A program made the translations under genes and the position numbers. This document shows, piece by piece, positions 26,697-38,904 of a stretch of DNA of 64,000 nucleotides; within the stretch, counting starts at the first letter, position 1, and every line of letters starts with the position of its first letter. The stretch is from NCBI RefSeq assembly GCF_020524045.1, contig NZ_JAIVKL010000003.1:248001-312000 (forward strand), written 5' to 3'. Under the pieces are notes generated by a model, which was not told the origin of the DNA, did not search any database, and worked only from the letters and a program-made list of their open reading frames with translations. Origin of the DNA: Metabacillus litoralis (lineage in GTDB: Bacteria > Bacillota > Bacilli > Bacillales > Bacillaceae).

Positions 26697-26740
26697 CTGA
26701 TAGGAAGGGTTAGTGATCTAATCCAGTCTATCAGTTTTTT
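26697..26740 (+). terminator. Terminator of spoIIP-yqxA
   Basis: Outer stem CTGATAG/CTATCAG and inner GGGTTA/TAATCC, then TTTTTT. Confidence 0.88.
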
Positions 26741-26762
26741 GTTTATTAGAAGTATATTACTT

Positions 26763-26932
26763 AAGCTCTTTTCTGAACAATTGTTGTATGTAACCAAGAT
26801 TTGGAGTGACCCAGTGTTTTTCCGTATAAGGATACTATTTTATGAAGTAAAGATGCCACTAGACTTAATACATTGCCGATTACTTCGGGTATTGAAAAGC
26901 AACAAAGCTTGCGAAAACAGCTATTACTTAAC
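26763..26932. mobile_element. Element family A, about 170 bp
   Basis: Left end AAGCTCTTTTCTGAACAATT GTTG, right end AAAGCAACAAAGCTTGCGAA AACAGC: imperfect terminal inverted repeats. The inside shares TACTATTTTATGAAG, AGATGCCACTAGACTTAATA and TTACTTCGGGTATT with the copies at 10017 and 44301. The 72-codon ORF across it is not a gene. Confidence 0.85.
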
Positions 26933-27127
26933 AATGAGAGAGACTAAAAGTGTATAAAAGTTGTTTTGTTGTAGCAGAAGTATGAAAACACGGGTGAAAA
27001 AAATGAGTAGTTATGTAGCAAAATTCTATAATGTGCCATGCTTGACATAGAGCGACAAGTTTATGAAAGTAGACTACAGTTTTATGAACTATTAATTATT
27101 GCCCATTGACTACTTAATTTTTATCCA

Positions 27128-27156
27128 TTGAATCTTGCTATACCTATTGATATAAT
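27128..27156 (+). promoter_or_regulatory. Sigma-A promoter of lepA
   Basis: TTGAAT at 27128-27133, 17-base spacer, TATAAT at 27151-27156, 45 bases before lepA. Confidence 0.75.
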
Positions 27157-27200
27157 GAGAAATAGTGTATTCGTAAGCTATGTAGGAGTGAAGAAATAAT

Positions 27201-29024
27201 ATGAATAAAGACGAAAAATTAATAAGGCAGTCGAGAATCCGTAATTTTTCGATTATTGCCCATATTGATCACGGCAAATCGACTTTAGCAGATCGTATTT
27301 TAGAAAAAACATCTGCTTTAACTCAACGTGAGATGAAGAATCAATTATTGGACTCTATGGATTTAGAGAGAGAACGAGGAATTACGATCAAATTAAATGC
27401 TGTGCAGTTAAAATATAGAGCAAAAGATGGAGAAGACTATACATTCCATCTTATAGATACACCAGGACATGTTGATTTTACCTATGAAGTGTCACGTAGT
27501 TTAGCTGCTTGTGAAGGTGCTGTGTTGGTTGTTGATGCTGCGCAAGGTATTGAAGCTCAAACTCTTGCAAATGTGTATTTAGCTCTCGATAATGAATTAG
27601 AAATTTTACCTGTTATTAATAAAATTGATTTACCAAGTGCTGAACCTGAGCGTGTTCGAACAGAAATTGAAGACGTGATTGGTCTAGATGCTTCTGAAGC
27701 TGTATTAGCATCTGCAAAAGCTGGTATTGGTATTGAAGAAATACTGGAACAAGTTGTCGAAAAAGTTCCTGCGCCAGAAGGAGATCCAGAAGGTCCACTA
27801 AAAGCACTTATTTTCGACTCTTTATATGATGCCTATCGAGGTGTAGTTGCGTACATCAGAGTTGTTGAAGGAACTGTAAAGGTTGGGCAAAAAATCAAAA
27901 TGATGGCAACTGGTAAAGAATTTGAAGTAACAGAATTAGGAGTTTTTACGCCTAAACCAGTTCAACTGAAAGAATTAAATGTTGGTGATGTTGGATTTTT
28001 AAGTGCAGCCATTAAAAATGTTGGAGATACGCGTGTTGGAGATACAATTACGACTGCTAAAAATGGAGCTACAGAAGCGCTACCAGGTTATCGTAAACTA
28101 AATCCTATGGTTTTCTGTGGTTTATATCCAATTGATACATCAAAATATAATGATTTACGTGAAGCGTTAGAAAAGCTTGAGTTAAACGACTCTTCACTTC
28201 AGTTTGAGCCTGAGACTTCACAAGCATTAGGTTTTGGTTTCCGTTGTGGTTTCTTAGGATTGCTTCACATGGAAATTATTCAAGAGCGTATTGAACGCGA
28301 ATTTAAAATTGATTTAATCACAACGGCTCCAAGTGTTATCTATGATGTTCACCTTACAGATGGTGAATCATTGCGTATTGATAATCCTTCAAATATGCCT
28401 GATCCACAAAAAATTGATCGTATTGAAGAGCCTTATGTAAAAGCAGCAATTATGGTTCCAAATGATTATGTTGGTGCGGTAATGGAGCTTTGTCAGAAAA
28501 AACGTGGAAATTTCATTGATATGCAATATTTGGACGAGATTCGTGTCAACATTAATTATGAAATTCCTTTATCAGAAATTGTTTATGACTTCTTTGACCA
28601 GTTGAAATCAAGTACTAAAGGATATGCATCATTCGATTATGAATTGATCGGATATAAAACATCTACTTTAGTGAAGATGGATATTCTTTTAAATGCTGAA
28701 AAAATTGATGCATTATCATTCATTGTGCATCGTGATTCAGCTTACGACAGAGGTAAAATCATTGTTGAAAAATTAAAAGAATTAATTCCTCGTCAGCAAT
28801 TTGAGGTACCGATTCAAGCGACAATCGGACAAAAAGTTGTTGCTAGATCTACAATTAAAGCTATGCGTAAGAACGTACTTGCAAAATGTTATGGTGGAGA
28901 TATTTCACGTAAACGTAAATTGCTTGAGAAACAAAAAGAAGGTAAAAAACGAATGAAGATGGTTGGATCTGTAGAAGTGCCACAGGAAGCATTTATGGCA
29001 GTACTTCGCATGGATGAAAGCTGA
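27201..29024 (+). CDS. lepA: Elongation factor 4 (LepA)
   Basis: Translational GTPase that acts on stalled ribosomes or in 30S biogenesis. The 607 residues contain G1 AHIDHGKST, the RERGITIK switch I, G3 DTPGHVDF, G4 NKID and the LepA-specific C-terminal domain ([17 protein letters not shown]). Length matches the family. ATG 27201 follows GTAGGAGTG. Followed by hemW as in B. subtilis. Confidence 0.98.
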   Translation: MNKDEKLIRQSRIRNFSIIAHIDHGKSTLADRILEKTSALTQREMKNQLLDSMDLERERGITIKLNAVQLKYRAKDGEDYTFHLIDTPGHVDFTYEVSRSLAACEGAVLVVDAAQGIEAQTLANVYLALDNELEILPVINKIDLPSAEPERVRTEIEDVIGLDASEAVLASAKAGIGIEEILEQVVEKVPAPEGDPEGPLKALIFDSLYDAYRGVVAYIRVVEGTVKVGQKIKMMATGKEFEVTELGVFTPKPVQLKELNVGDVGFLSAAIKNVGDTRVGDTITTAKNGATEALPGYRKLNPMVFCGLYPIDTSKYNDLREALEKLELNDSSLQFEPETSQALGFGFRCGFLGLLHMEIIQERIEREFKIDLITTAPSVIYDVHLTDGESLRIDNPSNMPDPQKIDRIEEPYVKAAIMVPNDYVGAVMELCQKKRGNFIDMQYLDEIRVNINYEIPLSEIVYDFFDQLKSSTKGYASFDYELIGYKTSTLVKMDILLNAEKIDALSFIVHRDSAYDRGKIIVEKLKELIPRQQFEVPIQATIGQKVVARSTIKAMRKNVLAKCYGGDISRKRKLLEKQKEGKKRMKMVGSVEVPQEAFMAVLRMDES

Positions 29025-29081
29025 TTTCTTAATTTGTACTACACAACATGATATAATTTGCATCTGCAAAGAAATCTGATA

Positions 29082-29102
29082 GCCGCAGCCCTAGTCTGCG
29101 GC
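29082..29102 (+). terminator. Hairpin between lepA and hemW
   Basis: Perfect 7-bp stem GCCGCAG/CTGCGGC with a 7-base loop, then TTATTAATT. Possibly a weak terminator of lepA. Confidence 0.5.
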
Positions 29103-29124
29103 TTATTAATTAGAAGGTGAAAAT

Positions 29125-30264
29125 ATGATTCAGTCAGCATACATTCACATCCCTTTTTGTCATCATATTTGTCATTATTGTGACTTTAATAAAGTGTTTT
29201 TTAAACAACAGCCTGTAGACGAATATATTGAAATGCTTATAAGTGAGATGCGCCATGCGACAGCTCAAAGAAAACAGAATATGATAAAGACAATATTTAT
29301 TGGTGGAGGTACACCTACTGCCTTAACAGCTAAACAACTTGATCGGTTATTAGAAGGTATAACAACAGAGCTTCTTCCAACAAATGAACTAATTGAATTT
29401 GCAGTAGAAGCAAATCCTGGAGAGCTAACAAACGAGAAGCTACATGTATTGAAAAATGCTGGCGTCAATCGTTTAAGTATTGGTGTTCAAAGCTTTAATG
29501 ATGAGCTATTAAACAAAATTGGACGAGTTCATAGAAGAGAAGATGTGTTCCGTACGATTAATGAAGCACAGCAAATAGGGTTCGATAACATGAGTATTGA
29601 CTTAATGTATGGACTCCCAGGACAAACAGTGGAGGATTTTACAGAATCATTAGAAATTGGCTTTAGCCTGAACGTAAAACACTTTTCTGCTTATTCATTG
29701 ATTATTGAACCAAAGACAGTTTTTTATAATCTTATGCAAAAAGGAAGATTGTCATTGCCTCCTCAAGAGCAGGAAGCACAAATGTATGAAATAGCGATCG
29801 AAGAGATGGAAAAGCATGGTTATGCACAATATGAAATAAGTAACTATGCGATCCCTGGTTTTGAAAGCTTTCATAATCTTACTTATTGGAATAATGTTGA
29901 ATATTACGGCTTTGGAGCAGGTGCTCATGGATATGTTGATGGTGTAAGAACATCAAATATTGGACCTGTGAAAAAATATATAGATAGTATCAAGGAAAAG
30001 GGTAATGCTTACAATAGTGAACATATAGTAAGTGTGAATGAACAGATGGAAGAGGAAATGTTTTTAGGTTTACGTAAAACTGCAGGAGTTAATAAAAAAA
30101 GATTTTATGAAAAATTTGCTATTGAATTAGACCAAAAGTTTAGTGGCAAAATAAAGAAGCTTACTGAAATGGGATTAATAAAAGATGAACCTGAGGTTAT
30201 CAAGCTTACACATAAAGGAAAGCTCTTAGGAAATGAAGTGTTTCAAGAATTTCTCCTTTCTTAA
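29125..30264 (+). CDS. hemW: Radical SAM heme chaperone HemW
   Basis: A 379-residue radical SAM protein, long annotated as an oxygen-independent coproporphyrinogen oxidase (hemN) but belonging to the HemW group that carries heme. The [4Fe-4S] motif is C12-x3-C16-x2-C19 (FCHHICHYC); TIFIGGGTPT and SIGVQSFN follow, with a HemN C-terminal domain. It lacks the N-terminal extension of true HemN enzymes. ATG 29125 follows AGAAGGTG. Confidence 0.93.
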   Translation: MIQSAYIHIPFCHHICHYCDFNKVFFKQQPVDEYIEMLISEMRHATAQRKQNMIKTIFIGGGTPTALTAKQLDRLLEGITTELLPTNELIEFAVEANPGELTNEKLHVLKNAGVNRLSIGVQSFNDELLNKIGRVHRREDVFRTINEAQQIGFDNMSIDLMYGLPGQTVEDFTESLEIGFSLNVKHFSAYSLIIEPKTVFYNLMQKGRLSLPPQEQEAQMYEIAIEEMEKHGYAQYEISNYAIPGFESFHNLTYWNNVEYYGFGAGAHGYVDGVRTSNIGPVKKYIDSIKEKGNAYNSEHIVSVNEQMEEEMFLGLRKTAGVNKKRFYEKFAIELDQKFSGKIKKLTEMGLIKDEPEVIKLTHKGKLLGNEVFQEFLLS

Positions 30265-30274
30265 ACTTTGTTGT

Positions 30275-30440
30275 TGGCTGTTTTCGCAAACTTTGTTGCT
30301 TTTATATACCTGAAGCAATCAGCATTGAATTAAGTCTAGTGGCATCTTTTCTTCTATAGATCGCACTTCTTATGCGATAAAATACTGGTTCTAACAGGTA
30401 AAGACGTCAATTTGAAAAATCTTTTTAGAAAAGAGCCTTT
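30275..30440. mobile_element. Element family A, inverted orientation
   Basis: GGCTGTTTTCGCAAACTTTG TTGCTTTT at the left and CTTTTTAGAAAAGAGCCTTT at the right. The inside is the reverse complement of the 44301 copy (GAATTAAGTCTAGTGGCATC, CTTCTATAG). It separates hemW from the hrcA operon. Confidence 0.85.
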
Positions 30441-30456
30441 CATAAAGAGATTATAA

Positions 30457-30523
30457 TTGACATTTTAATTTGATTTTGATAACTTTTTATATATATTTAG
30501 CACTCACAATGGTAGAGTGCTAA
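30457..30523 (+). promoter_or_regulatory. Heat-shock promoter with CIRCE operator
   Basis: TTGACA at 30457-30462 starts a sigma-A type promoter. Downstream is a perfect CIRCE element at 30497-30523: TTAGCACTC, nine bases, GAGTGCTAA. HrcA binds CIRCE, so the operon represses itself until GroE is titrated by unfolded protein. The -10 is less clear (TAACTT at 17 bases). Confidence 0.96.
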
Positions 30524-30539
30524 CAGAGGTGATGAATAG

Positions 30540-31571
30540 TTGCTTACAGATCGCCAATTATTGATACTTCAAGTAATTATTGATGATTTTATTCATTCTG
30601 CACAGCCAGTTGGATCTCGAACATTAGCGAAAAAAGACGAAATTACGTTTAGTTCCGCTACAATTAGAAATGATATGGCTGATCTAGAGGATTTAGGATT
30701 TATTGAAAAAACCCATAGCTCTTCTGGACGTGTGCCGTCAGAAAAAGGGTATAGATATTATGTAGATCATCTGCTAGCTCCACAGCGATTGACAAAAACA
30801 GAGGTTTCACAAATTAAGTCAATTTATGCTGAGAAAATTTTCGAATTAGAAAAAGTTGTTCAAAAATCTGCACAGATTTTGTCAGATATGACAAACTATA
30901 CGTCAATTGTTTTAGGTCCTAAGGTTAATGAGAATCGGTTGAAACGAATTCAAATTGTACCGATTAATTATGAAACAGCAGTAGCTATTATTGTTACGAA
31001 TACAGGACATGTTGAAAATAGAACAATTACCTTTCCTGGTGCACTTGATCCAAGTGAAATTGAGAAAATGGTTAACATTTTAAATGAGAGATTATCTGGA
31101 GTTCCATTGGTTGATTTACAGGATAAAATTTATAAAGAAGTTGTAACTGTATTAAAAGATCATATTGAAAACTATGATATTCTTCTTAAAATGATGGCTG
31201 GCTCATTGACGATGGATGCTAGTGAAAAGATATATTTTGGTGGAAAGACAAATATGCTTAGTCAGCCAGAGTTTGCTGATATCGGCAGAATTCGTTCTTT
31301 ATTAACGATGATTGAGCATGAAGAAGAGCTTTATGGGCTATTAAAAACGAGTCACGCAGGAATCTCTATTAAAATCGGTAAAGAAAATGATAATATGGCA
31401 ATGGAGAATTGTAGCCTAATTACTGCGACGTATTCGTTAGGTGCTCAGAAATTAGGTACAATTGCAGTGCTAGGTCCAACAAGAATGGAGTATTCACGAG
31501 TAGTAAGTTTATTAACGAGAATGACAAATGATTTGTCCAAAACGTTAACTGATTTGTATCATGAATCATAA
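30540..31571 (+). CDS. hrcA: Heat-inducible transcription repressor HrcA
   Basis: Represses class I heat-shock operons by binding CIRCE. The 343 residues have an N-terminal winged helix ([54 protein letters not shown]) and the HrcA dimerization domain. The TTG start at 30540 follows AGAGGTGAT. The operator is 17 bases upstream. First gene of hrcA-grpE-dnaK-dnaJ-prmA-rsmE-mtaB. Confidence 0.98.
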   Translation: MLTDRQLLILQVIIDDFIHSAQPVGSRTLAKKDEITFSSATIRNDMADLEDLGFIEKTHSSSGRVPSEKGYRYYVDHLLAPQRLTKTEVSQIKSIYAEKIFELEKVVQKSAQILSDMTNYTSIVLGPKVNENRLKRIQIVPINYETAVAIIVTNTGHVENRTITFPGALDPSEIEKMVNILNERLSGVPLVDLQDKIYKEVVTVLKDHIENYDILLKMMAGSLTMDASEKIYFGGKTNMLSQPEFADIGRIRSLLTMIEHEEELYGLLKTSHAGISIKIGKENDNMAMENCSLITATYSLGAQKLGTIAVLGPTRMEYSRVVSLLTRMTNDLSKTLTDLYHES

Positions 31572-31589
31572 GCTTGGCTATATTGTAGT

Positions 31590-31614
31590 GGATGGGGTAG
31601 AGATTACTCCATCC
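31590..31614 (+). promoter_or_regulatory. Hairpin between hrcA and grpE (possible mRNA processing site)
   Basis: GGATGGGGTA pairs with TACTCCATCC (one G-T) around GAGAT; no T-run follows, so it is not a terminator. In B. subtilis the dnaK operon mRNA is cut between hrcA and grpE, which lowers hrcA mRNA; this hairpin is a fitting counterpart by position. Confidence 0.55.
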
Positions 31615-31684
31615 GATTGCCGTGCTTAAATGATAAAAAACATCATTTTGATAAATGAATTTTACTTTAAGGGAGGTGAATATC

Positions 31685-34128
<2,444 letters not shown>

Positions 34129-34143
34129 GTCGCAGTAAGGTGA

Positions 34144-34182
34144 AAGTCAAAGTCAGGCTTGTCTTGACTTTGACTTTTTTTG
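34144..34182 (+). terminator. Intrinsic terminator/attenuator between dnaK and dnaJ
   Basis: Perfect 12-bp stem AAGTCAAAGTCA/TGACTTTGACTT with a 9-base loop, then seven T. It would lower expression of dnaJ and the downstream genes, which must be reached by read-through or an internal promoter. Confidence 0.88.
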
Positions 34183-34293
34183 ATAAAGGAAAACTTGTTA
34201 TTCGTTAAACATGGAGTACAACTATATGTTGCTTTTCCTTCCTTTAGAGTGATACAATTTACCTTATGTGAGAAAAATCGGGAGTGAGAATTT

Positions 34294-35415
34294 ATGAGCA
34301 AGCGTGATTACTATGAAGTCCTCGGGTTAAGTAAGAACGCGGGTAAAGATGAGATAAAAAAAGCATATCGAAAGCTTTCTAAACAATATCATCCTGATAT
34401 TAATAAAGAAGCAGATGCTGTGGACAAATTTAAAGAGATAACAGAAGCTTATGAAACTTTAAGCGACGATCAAAAAAAATCTCATTATGATCAATTTGGA
34501 CATACGGATCCTAACCAAGGCTTTGGTGGTGGAGCTGGATTCGGTGGCGAAGGCTTTGGCTTTGAAGATATTTTTAGCTCAATCTTTGGCGGTGGCACGA
34601 GAAGACGAGATCCAAATGCACCACGACAAGGTGCGGATTTACAATACACGATGACATTAAATTTTGAAGAAGCGGTATTTGGAAAAGATACAACGATTGA
34701 AATTCCTCGTGAAGAAACTTGTGAAACATGTGATGGATCTGGGGCTCAAAAAGGAACGAAGCCAGAAACATGTACACACTGTGGAGGAAGCGGTCAATTA
34801 AGTGTTGAACAAAATAGTCCGTTTGGACGTATTGTCAATCGCCGAGTGTGTCACCATTGTGAAGGTACTGGTAAGATGATCAAACACAAATGTGGAACTT
34901 GCCGTGGAACTGGAAAAGTGAAAAAACGTAAAACAATTTCAGTGAAAATCCCAGCAGGTGTAGATGATGGTCAGCAATTACGAGTATCAGGACAAGGTGA
35001 ACCTGGTGTTAATGGGGGGCCTCCTGGAGATCTTTACGTAGTATTCCATGTAAGAGAGCATGAGTTCTTTGAAAGAGATGGAGATGACATTTATTGTGAA
35101 ATGCCATTAACATTTGCTCAAGCTGCACTTGGTGATGAAATAGAAGTACCAACACTACATGGTAAAGTAAAACTAAAAGTTCCTGCAGGTACACAAACAG
35201 GCAAGAAATTCCGCTTAACAAACAAAGGTGTGCCAAATGTTAGAGGTTACGGTCAAGGTGATCAATACGTTATCTTACGTGTCTTAACGCCAACAAATTT
35301 AACAGAGAAACAAAAAGATTTATTAAGAGAATTTGCAGAAATCAATGGAGATACTCCTGATGAGCATGAAGAAAGCTTTTTTGATAAAGTAAAGCGTGCT
35401 TTTAAGGGTGAATAA
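34294..35415 (+). CDS. dnaJ: Chaperone DnaJ (Hsp40)
   Basis: Co-chaperone that delivers substrates to DnaK. The 373 residues show the J domain with HPD (YHPDINKEA), a Gly/Phe-rich region, four CxxCxGxG zinc repeats ([32 protein letters not shown]) and the C-terminal substrate-binding domain. The ATG at 34294 follows GGGAGTGAG. Confidence 0.99.
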   Translation: MSKRDYYEVLGLSKNAGKDEIKKAYRKLSKQYHPDINKEADAVDKFKEITEAYETLSDDQKKSHYDQFGHTDPNQGFGGGAGFGGEGFGFEDIFSSIFGGGTRRRDPNAPRQGADLQYTMTLNFEEAVFGKDTTIEIPREETCETCDGSGAQKGTKPETCTHCGGSGQLSVEQNSPFGRIVNRRVCHHCEGTGKMIKHKCGTCRGTGKVKKRKTISVKIPAGVDDGQQLRVSGQGEPGVNGGPPGDLYVVFHVREHEFFERDGDDIYCEMPLTFAQAALGDEIEVPTLHGKVKLKVPAGTQTGKKFRLTNKGVPNVRGYGQGDQYVILRVLTPTNLTEKQKDLLREFAEINGDTPDEHEESFFDKVKRAFKGE

Positions 35416-35467
35416 TTTTTCTTTATTAATGGACAAATGAAAGATAGAAGGATTGGAGTTGGTAGAT

Positions 35468-36406
35468 ATGAAGTGGTCAGAATTAAGTATTCATACAACA
35501 CAAGAAGCAGTAGAACCCATTTCAAATATATTGCATGAGGCAGGAGCAAGTGGCGTTGTTATTGAAGATCTTGCCGATTTAATAAAAGAACGGAGCACTG
35601 CCTTAGGTGAAATCTACCAACTTAATCCAACTGATTATCCTGAAGAGGGCGTACTTGTTAAAGCCTACTTACCAGTTAACAGCTTTTTAGGAGAAACAGT
35701 TGATGGCATAAAAGCATCTATAAATAATCTGCTAGTATATGATATTGATTTAGGTAAAAATCATATTACAATCAGTGAAGTGAATGAAGAAGAATGGGCA
35801 ACTGCCTGGAAAAAATACTATCACCCTGTAAAAATTTCTGAAAAATTCACAATTGTGCCGACTTGGGAAATATATGAACCAGTTAGTTCTGATGAATTAA
35901 TTATTGAGCTTGATCCAGGCATGGCATTTGGAACTGGAACACATCCTACAACTGTTTTATGTATACAGGCGTTAGAGAGAACTGTTCAAAAAGATGATAC
36001 AGTCATTGATGTTGGTACTGGATCTGGTGTATTAAGTATTGCAGCTGGATTACTCGGTGCTAAACATATCGAAGCTTATGATTTAGATCAGGTTGCAGTT
36101 GACAGTGCCCGTTTAAATTGTAAATTAAATAAAGTGCAACAAATTGTCTCAGTTTCACAAAATAATTTGTTAGATGGTGTGAAAGGTCCTGTAGATCTTA
36201 TTGTGTCTAACATTCTTGCTGAAATTATTGTTCGCTTTATCGATCAAGCATATGATGCATTAAAAAAAGACGGAACATTTATTACATCTGGTATCATACA
36301 AAACAAGAAACAAGAAGTGAAGGATGCACTTGTGAATGCTGGATTTATCATTGAAGAAACAATGGTCATGGAAGACTGGGTAGCATTTATTGCTAAAAAG
36401 AAATAA
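35468..36406 (+). CDS. prmA: Ribosomal protein L11 methyltransferase
   Basis: Methylates ribosomal protein uL11. The 312-residue enzyme has an N-terminal substrate-recognition domain and a C-terminal SAM domain ([23 protein letters not shown] with the NxLA-type motif, GTGTHPTT). The start ATG 35468 ([11 protein letters not shown]) lies 9 bases after GGAG; the frame extends to 35453 but without a ribosome-binding site. Located as in the extended dnaK operon of B. subtilis (yqeT). Confidence 0.97.
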   Translation: MKWSELSIHTTQEAVEPISNILHEAGASGVVIEDLADLIKERSTALGEIYQLNPTDYPEEGVLVKAYLPVNSFLGETVDGIKASINNLLVYDIDLGKNHITISEVNEEEWATAWKKYYHPVKISEKFTIVPTWEIYEPVSSDELIIELDPGMAFGTGTHPTTVLCIQALERTVQKDDTVIDVGTGSGVLSIAAGLLGAKHIEAYDLDQVAVDSARLNCKLNKVQQIVSVSQNNLLDGVKGPVDLIVSNILAEIIVRFIDQAYDALKKDGTFITSGIIQNKKQEVKDALVNAGFIIEETMVMEDWVAFIAKKK

Positions 36407-36442
36407 ATAAGGGGTCTGACCCCAGGAACTAAGGTGGCTGCT

Positions 36443-37198
36443 TTGCAAAGGTATTTTATCAGTGAAGAAAAAGCAAATGTAGAATCGAATATTATGATTA
36501 CAGGTGATGATGTTCATCATATCACACGTGTTTTGCGTATGCAGCCTGGCAGCAAAATTGTTTGTTGTACAACTGATGGTGTTGAGGCTCTTTGTGAAAT
36601 AGTTGAATTTACCAATGACCAGGTGAATTGTTCTGTATTAGAATGGATGACAGTGAATCGTGAATTACCTGTTTCAATAACCATTTCGAGCGGGTTGCCT
36701 AAAGGGGATAAGCTTGAATGGATTATTCAGAAAGGCACCGAGTTAGGTGCTTCTTCATTTATCCCTTTTAATGCTGCTCGTTCAATTGTAAAACTAGAAG
36801 CTAAAAAGGTAGGCAAAAAGGTCGAACGTTGGGAGAAGATTGCGAAAGAAGCATCAGAGCAATCTTATCGAAATATGATTCCAACCGTTTCTGAACCTAG
36901 CTCGTTTGATTCACTATTAAAGAAGGCAAGTAATTATGATGTGAAAATAGTTGCTTATGAAGAATCTGCGAAACAAGGTGAAAAGAAAAACTTAGTTCAG
37001 GCATTTGATCAATTAAAAGACGGTGATTCCTTGTTTGCCGTTTTCGGACCTGAAGGCGGATTAACCGAGCAAGAAATAAAAAAACTTGAAGAACATGGTT
37101 TTTATATATGTAGTTTTGGTCCAAGAATATTAAGAACAGAAACTGCCCCTTTATATTTATTATCAGCGGTTTCTTATTATTTCGAATTATTGAGGTGA
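36443..37198 (+). CDS. rsmE: 16S rRNA m3U1498 methyltransferase
   Basis: SPOUT-class enzyme of 251 residues methylating U1498 of 16S rRNA. MQRYFISEE start, SGLPKGDKLEWIIQKGTELGA, and the knotted C-terminal FGPEGGLTEQEI, GPRILRTETAPLY motifs are diagnostic. TTG 36443 is set 5 bases after AAGGTGG; the GTG at 36434 lies inside that site. A small palindrome GGGGTCTGACCCC sits between prmA and this gene. Confidence 0.96.
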   Translation: MQRYFISEEKANVESNIMITGDDVHHITRVLRMQPGSKIVCCTTDGVEALCEIVEFTNDQVNCSVLEWMTVNRELPVSITISSGLPKGDKLEWIIQKGTELGASSFIPFNAARSIVKLEAKKVGKKVERWEKIAKEASEQSYRNMIPTVSEPSSFDSLLKKASNYDVKIVAYEESAKQGEKKNLVQAFDQLKDGDSLFAVFGPEGGLTEQEIKKLEEHGFYICSFGPRILRTETAPLYLLSAVSYYFELLR

Positions 37199-37204
37199 GG
37201 TATA

Positions 37205-38566
37205 ATGCCTACAGTTGCATTTCATACATTAGGTTGTAAAGTAAATCATTATGAAACAGAAGCGATTTGGCAGTTGTTTAAAGATGCTGGATATGATCGT
37301 ACTGAATATGAACGAGTTGCAGATGTGTATGTAATTAATACATGTACTGTTACAAATACCGGAGATAAAAAAAGTAGACAGGTTATTCGACGAGCAATTC
37401 GTAAAAATCCTGATGGTGTTATTTGTGTAACAGGATGTTATGCTCAAACCTCTCCAGCAGAGATTATGGCTATTCCCGGTGTTGATATAGTTGTCGGTAC
37501 ACAGGACCGTACGAAAATGCTTGAGTATATCGAACAGTTTAAAGAAGAGCGTCAACCAATTAATGGTGTTCGAAATATCATGAAAACACGTGTGTATGAA
37601 GAGCTTGATGTACCATCATTTACAGACCGTACGAGAGCCTCTTTAAAGATCCAAGAAGGCTGTAATAATTTCTGTACTTTTTGTATTATTCCTTGGGCAC
37701 GTGGTTTAATGAGATCTCGAGATCCTAAAGAGGTTGTTGCACAAGCACAGCAGCTTGTAAATGCTGGTTACAAGGAAATTGTTTTAACGGGTATTCACAC
37801 AGGCGGATATGGTGAAGACTTAAAGGATTATAATTTAGCGATGCTATTACGTGATCTTGATGAACAGGTAGAAGGTTTGAAGAGAATTCGTATTTCGTCA
37901 ATAGAAGCAAGTCAAATCTCAGATGATGTGATTGATGTGCTGAAAAAATCAGATAAAGTTGTAAGACATTTACACATTCCAATTCAATCTGGTTCTGACA
38001 CTGTCTTGAAGCGTATGCGCAGAAAATACACAATGGAATTCTTTGCAGAGAGATTAGATCGTCTAAAAGAAGCTTTACCTGGCTTAGCGATTACTTCGGA
38101 TGTTATTGTAGGATTCCCTGGAGAAACAGAAGAAGAGTTTATGGAAACTTTTAATTTTATAAAAAAATATCAGTTTTCTGAGCTTCATGTTTTCCCATAT
38201 TCAAAACGTACAGGAACACCTGCAGCAAGAATGGATGATCAAGTAGATGAAGAGGTAAAAAACAACCGAGTTCATCGCTTAATCGAGCTATCCGATCAAT
38301 TAGCGAAGCAATATGCTTCACAATTTGAAGATGAAGTGTTAGAAGTTATTCCAGAAGAAAAGTTCAACAAAGAATCAAATGAAGATTTATATGTGGGATA
38401 TACAGACAACTACCTTAAAGTAGTATTTCCAGCAAATGAAGAAATGATTGGTAAAATTGTAAAAGTAAAAATTTCAAAAGCTGGATACCCATATAATGAA
38501 GGAAAATTTGTAAGAATGTTAGACGAACACATAGAAGTTAATGAAACGATTCGATTAACATCATAA
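37205..38566 (+). CDS. mtaB: tRNA t6A37 methylthiotransferase MtaB
   Basis: Converts t6A37 to ms2t6A37 in tRNAs reading ANN codons. The 453 residues comprise an N-terminal UPF0004 domain with three cysteines (TLGCKVNHYET, NTCTVT, VTGCYAQ), the radical SAM core (CNNFCTFC at about 149-156) and a TRAM domain at the end. Begins 6 bases after rsmE, last gene of the heat-shock operon. Corresponds to yqeV. Confidence 0.97.
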   Translation: MPTVAFHTLGCKVNHYETEAIWQLFKDAGYDRTEYERVADVYVINTCTVTNTGDKKSRQVIRRAIRKNPDGVICVTGCYAQTSPAEIMAIPGVDIVVGTQDRTKMLEYIEQFKEERQPINGVRNIMKTRVYEELDVPSFTDRTRASLKIQEGCNNFCTFCIIPWARGLMRSRDPKEVVAQAQQLVNAGYKEIVLTGIHTGGYGEDLKDYNLAMLLRDLDEQVEGLKRIRISSIEASQISDDVIDVLKKSDKVVRHLHIPIQSGSDTVLKRMRRKYTMEFFAERLDRLKEALPGLAITSDVIVGFPGETEEEFMETFNFIKKYQFSELHVFPYSKRTGTPAARMDDQVDEEVKNNRVHRLIELSDQLAKQYASQFEDEVLEVIPEEKFNKESNEDLYVGYTDNYLKVVFPANEEMIGKIVKVKISKAGYPYNEGKFVRMLDEHIEVNETIRLTS

Positions 38567-38578
38567 AAATTACACATC

Positions 38579-38607
38579 AAAAGGGTTAGTGAAAAGCTAA
38601 CCCTTTT
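38579..38607 (+). terminator. Terminator of the hrcA-mtaB operon
   Basis: Perfect 11-bp stem AAAAGGGTTAG/CTAACCCTTTT with a 7-base loop. Confidence 0.88.
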
Positions 38608-38629
38608 ATTTGTGCATAAATAAATATAT

Positions 38630-38752
38630 GCTGTTTTCAAAAAGATTGTTGCTTTTGATACTTTAGTAATTCACTTAGTGTCTGGAGCGTAATAGAACGA
38701 ACTATTATTATGTTTAGCTAAAACTAAAACAACAAAGTATATGAAAACAGCT
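38630..38752. mobile_element. Short member of element family A
   Basis: Ends GCTGTTTTCAAAAAGATTGT TGCTTTT and AAAACAACAAAGTATATGAA AACAGC are inverted repeats like those of the other copies, but the inside is different and shorter (123 bp). Confidence 0.65.
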
Positions 38753-38813
38753 TCCTAGATATATGAACATCTGAGTGATGATGAAAACAATCAAATGACT
38801 AAAAAATCCTTAA

Positions 38814-38843
38814 GAGTACAAATTAAATTTGTACTCGTTTTTA
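38814..38843 (+). promoter_or_regulatory. Near-perfect palindrome upstream of deoC (terminator or operator)
   Basis: GAGTACAAAT and its inverse ATTTGTACTC are separated by only TAA, then GTTTTTATTT follows. It could be a terminator with a minimal loop or an operator; it lies about 70 bases before deoC. Confidence 0.5.
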
Positions 38844-38904
38844 TTTATGGAAAATGATAAGATGTAAGAGGTCGGACAACTAAAATTTAAGGAGATGATA
38901 CATA

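Noticed and set aside
26739-26957. 72-codon ORF after yqxA
   Set aside because: It begins in a terminator and lies almost wholly in a non-coding repeated element.
37229-37555. 108-codon reverse ORF inside mtaB
   Set aside because: Antisense shadow of a well-supported coding region; no ribosome-binding site.
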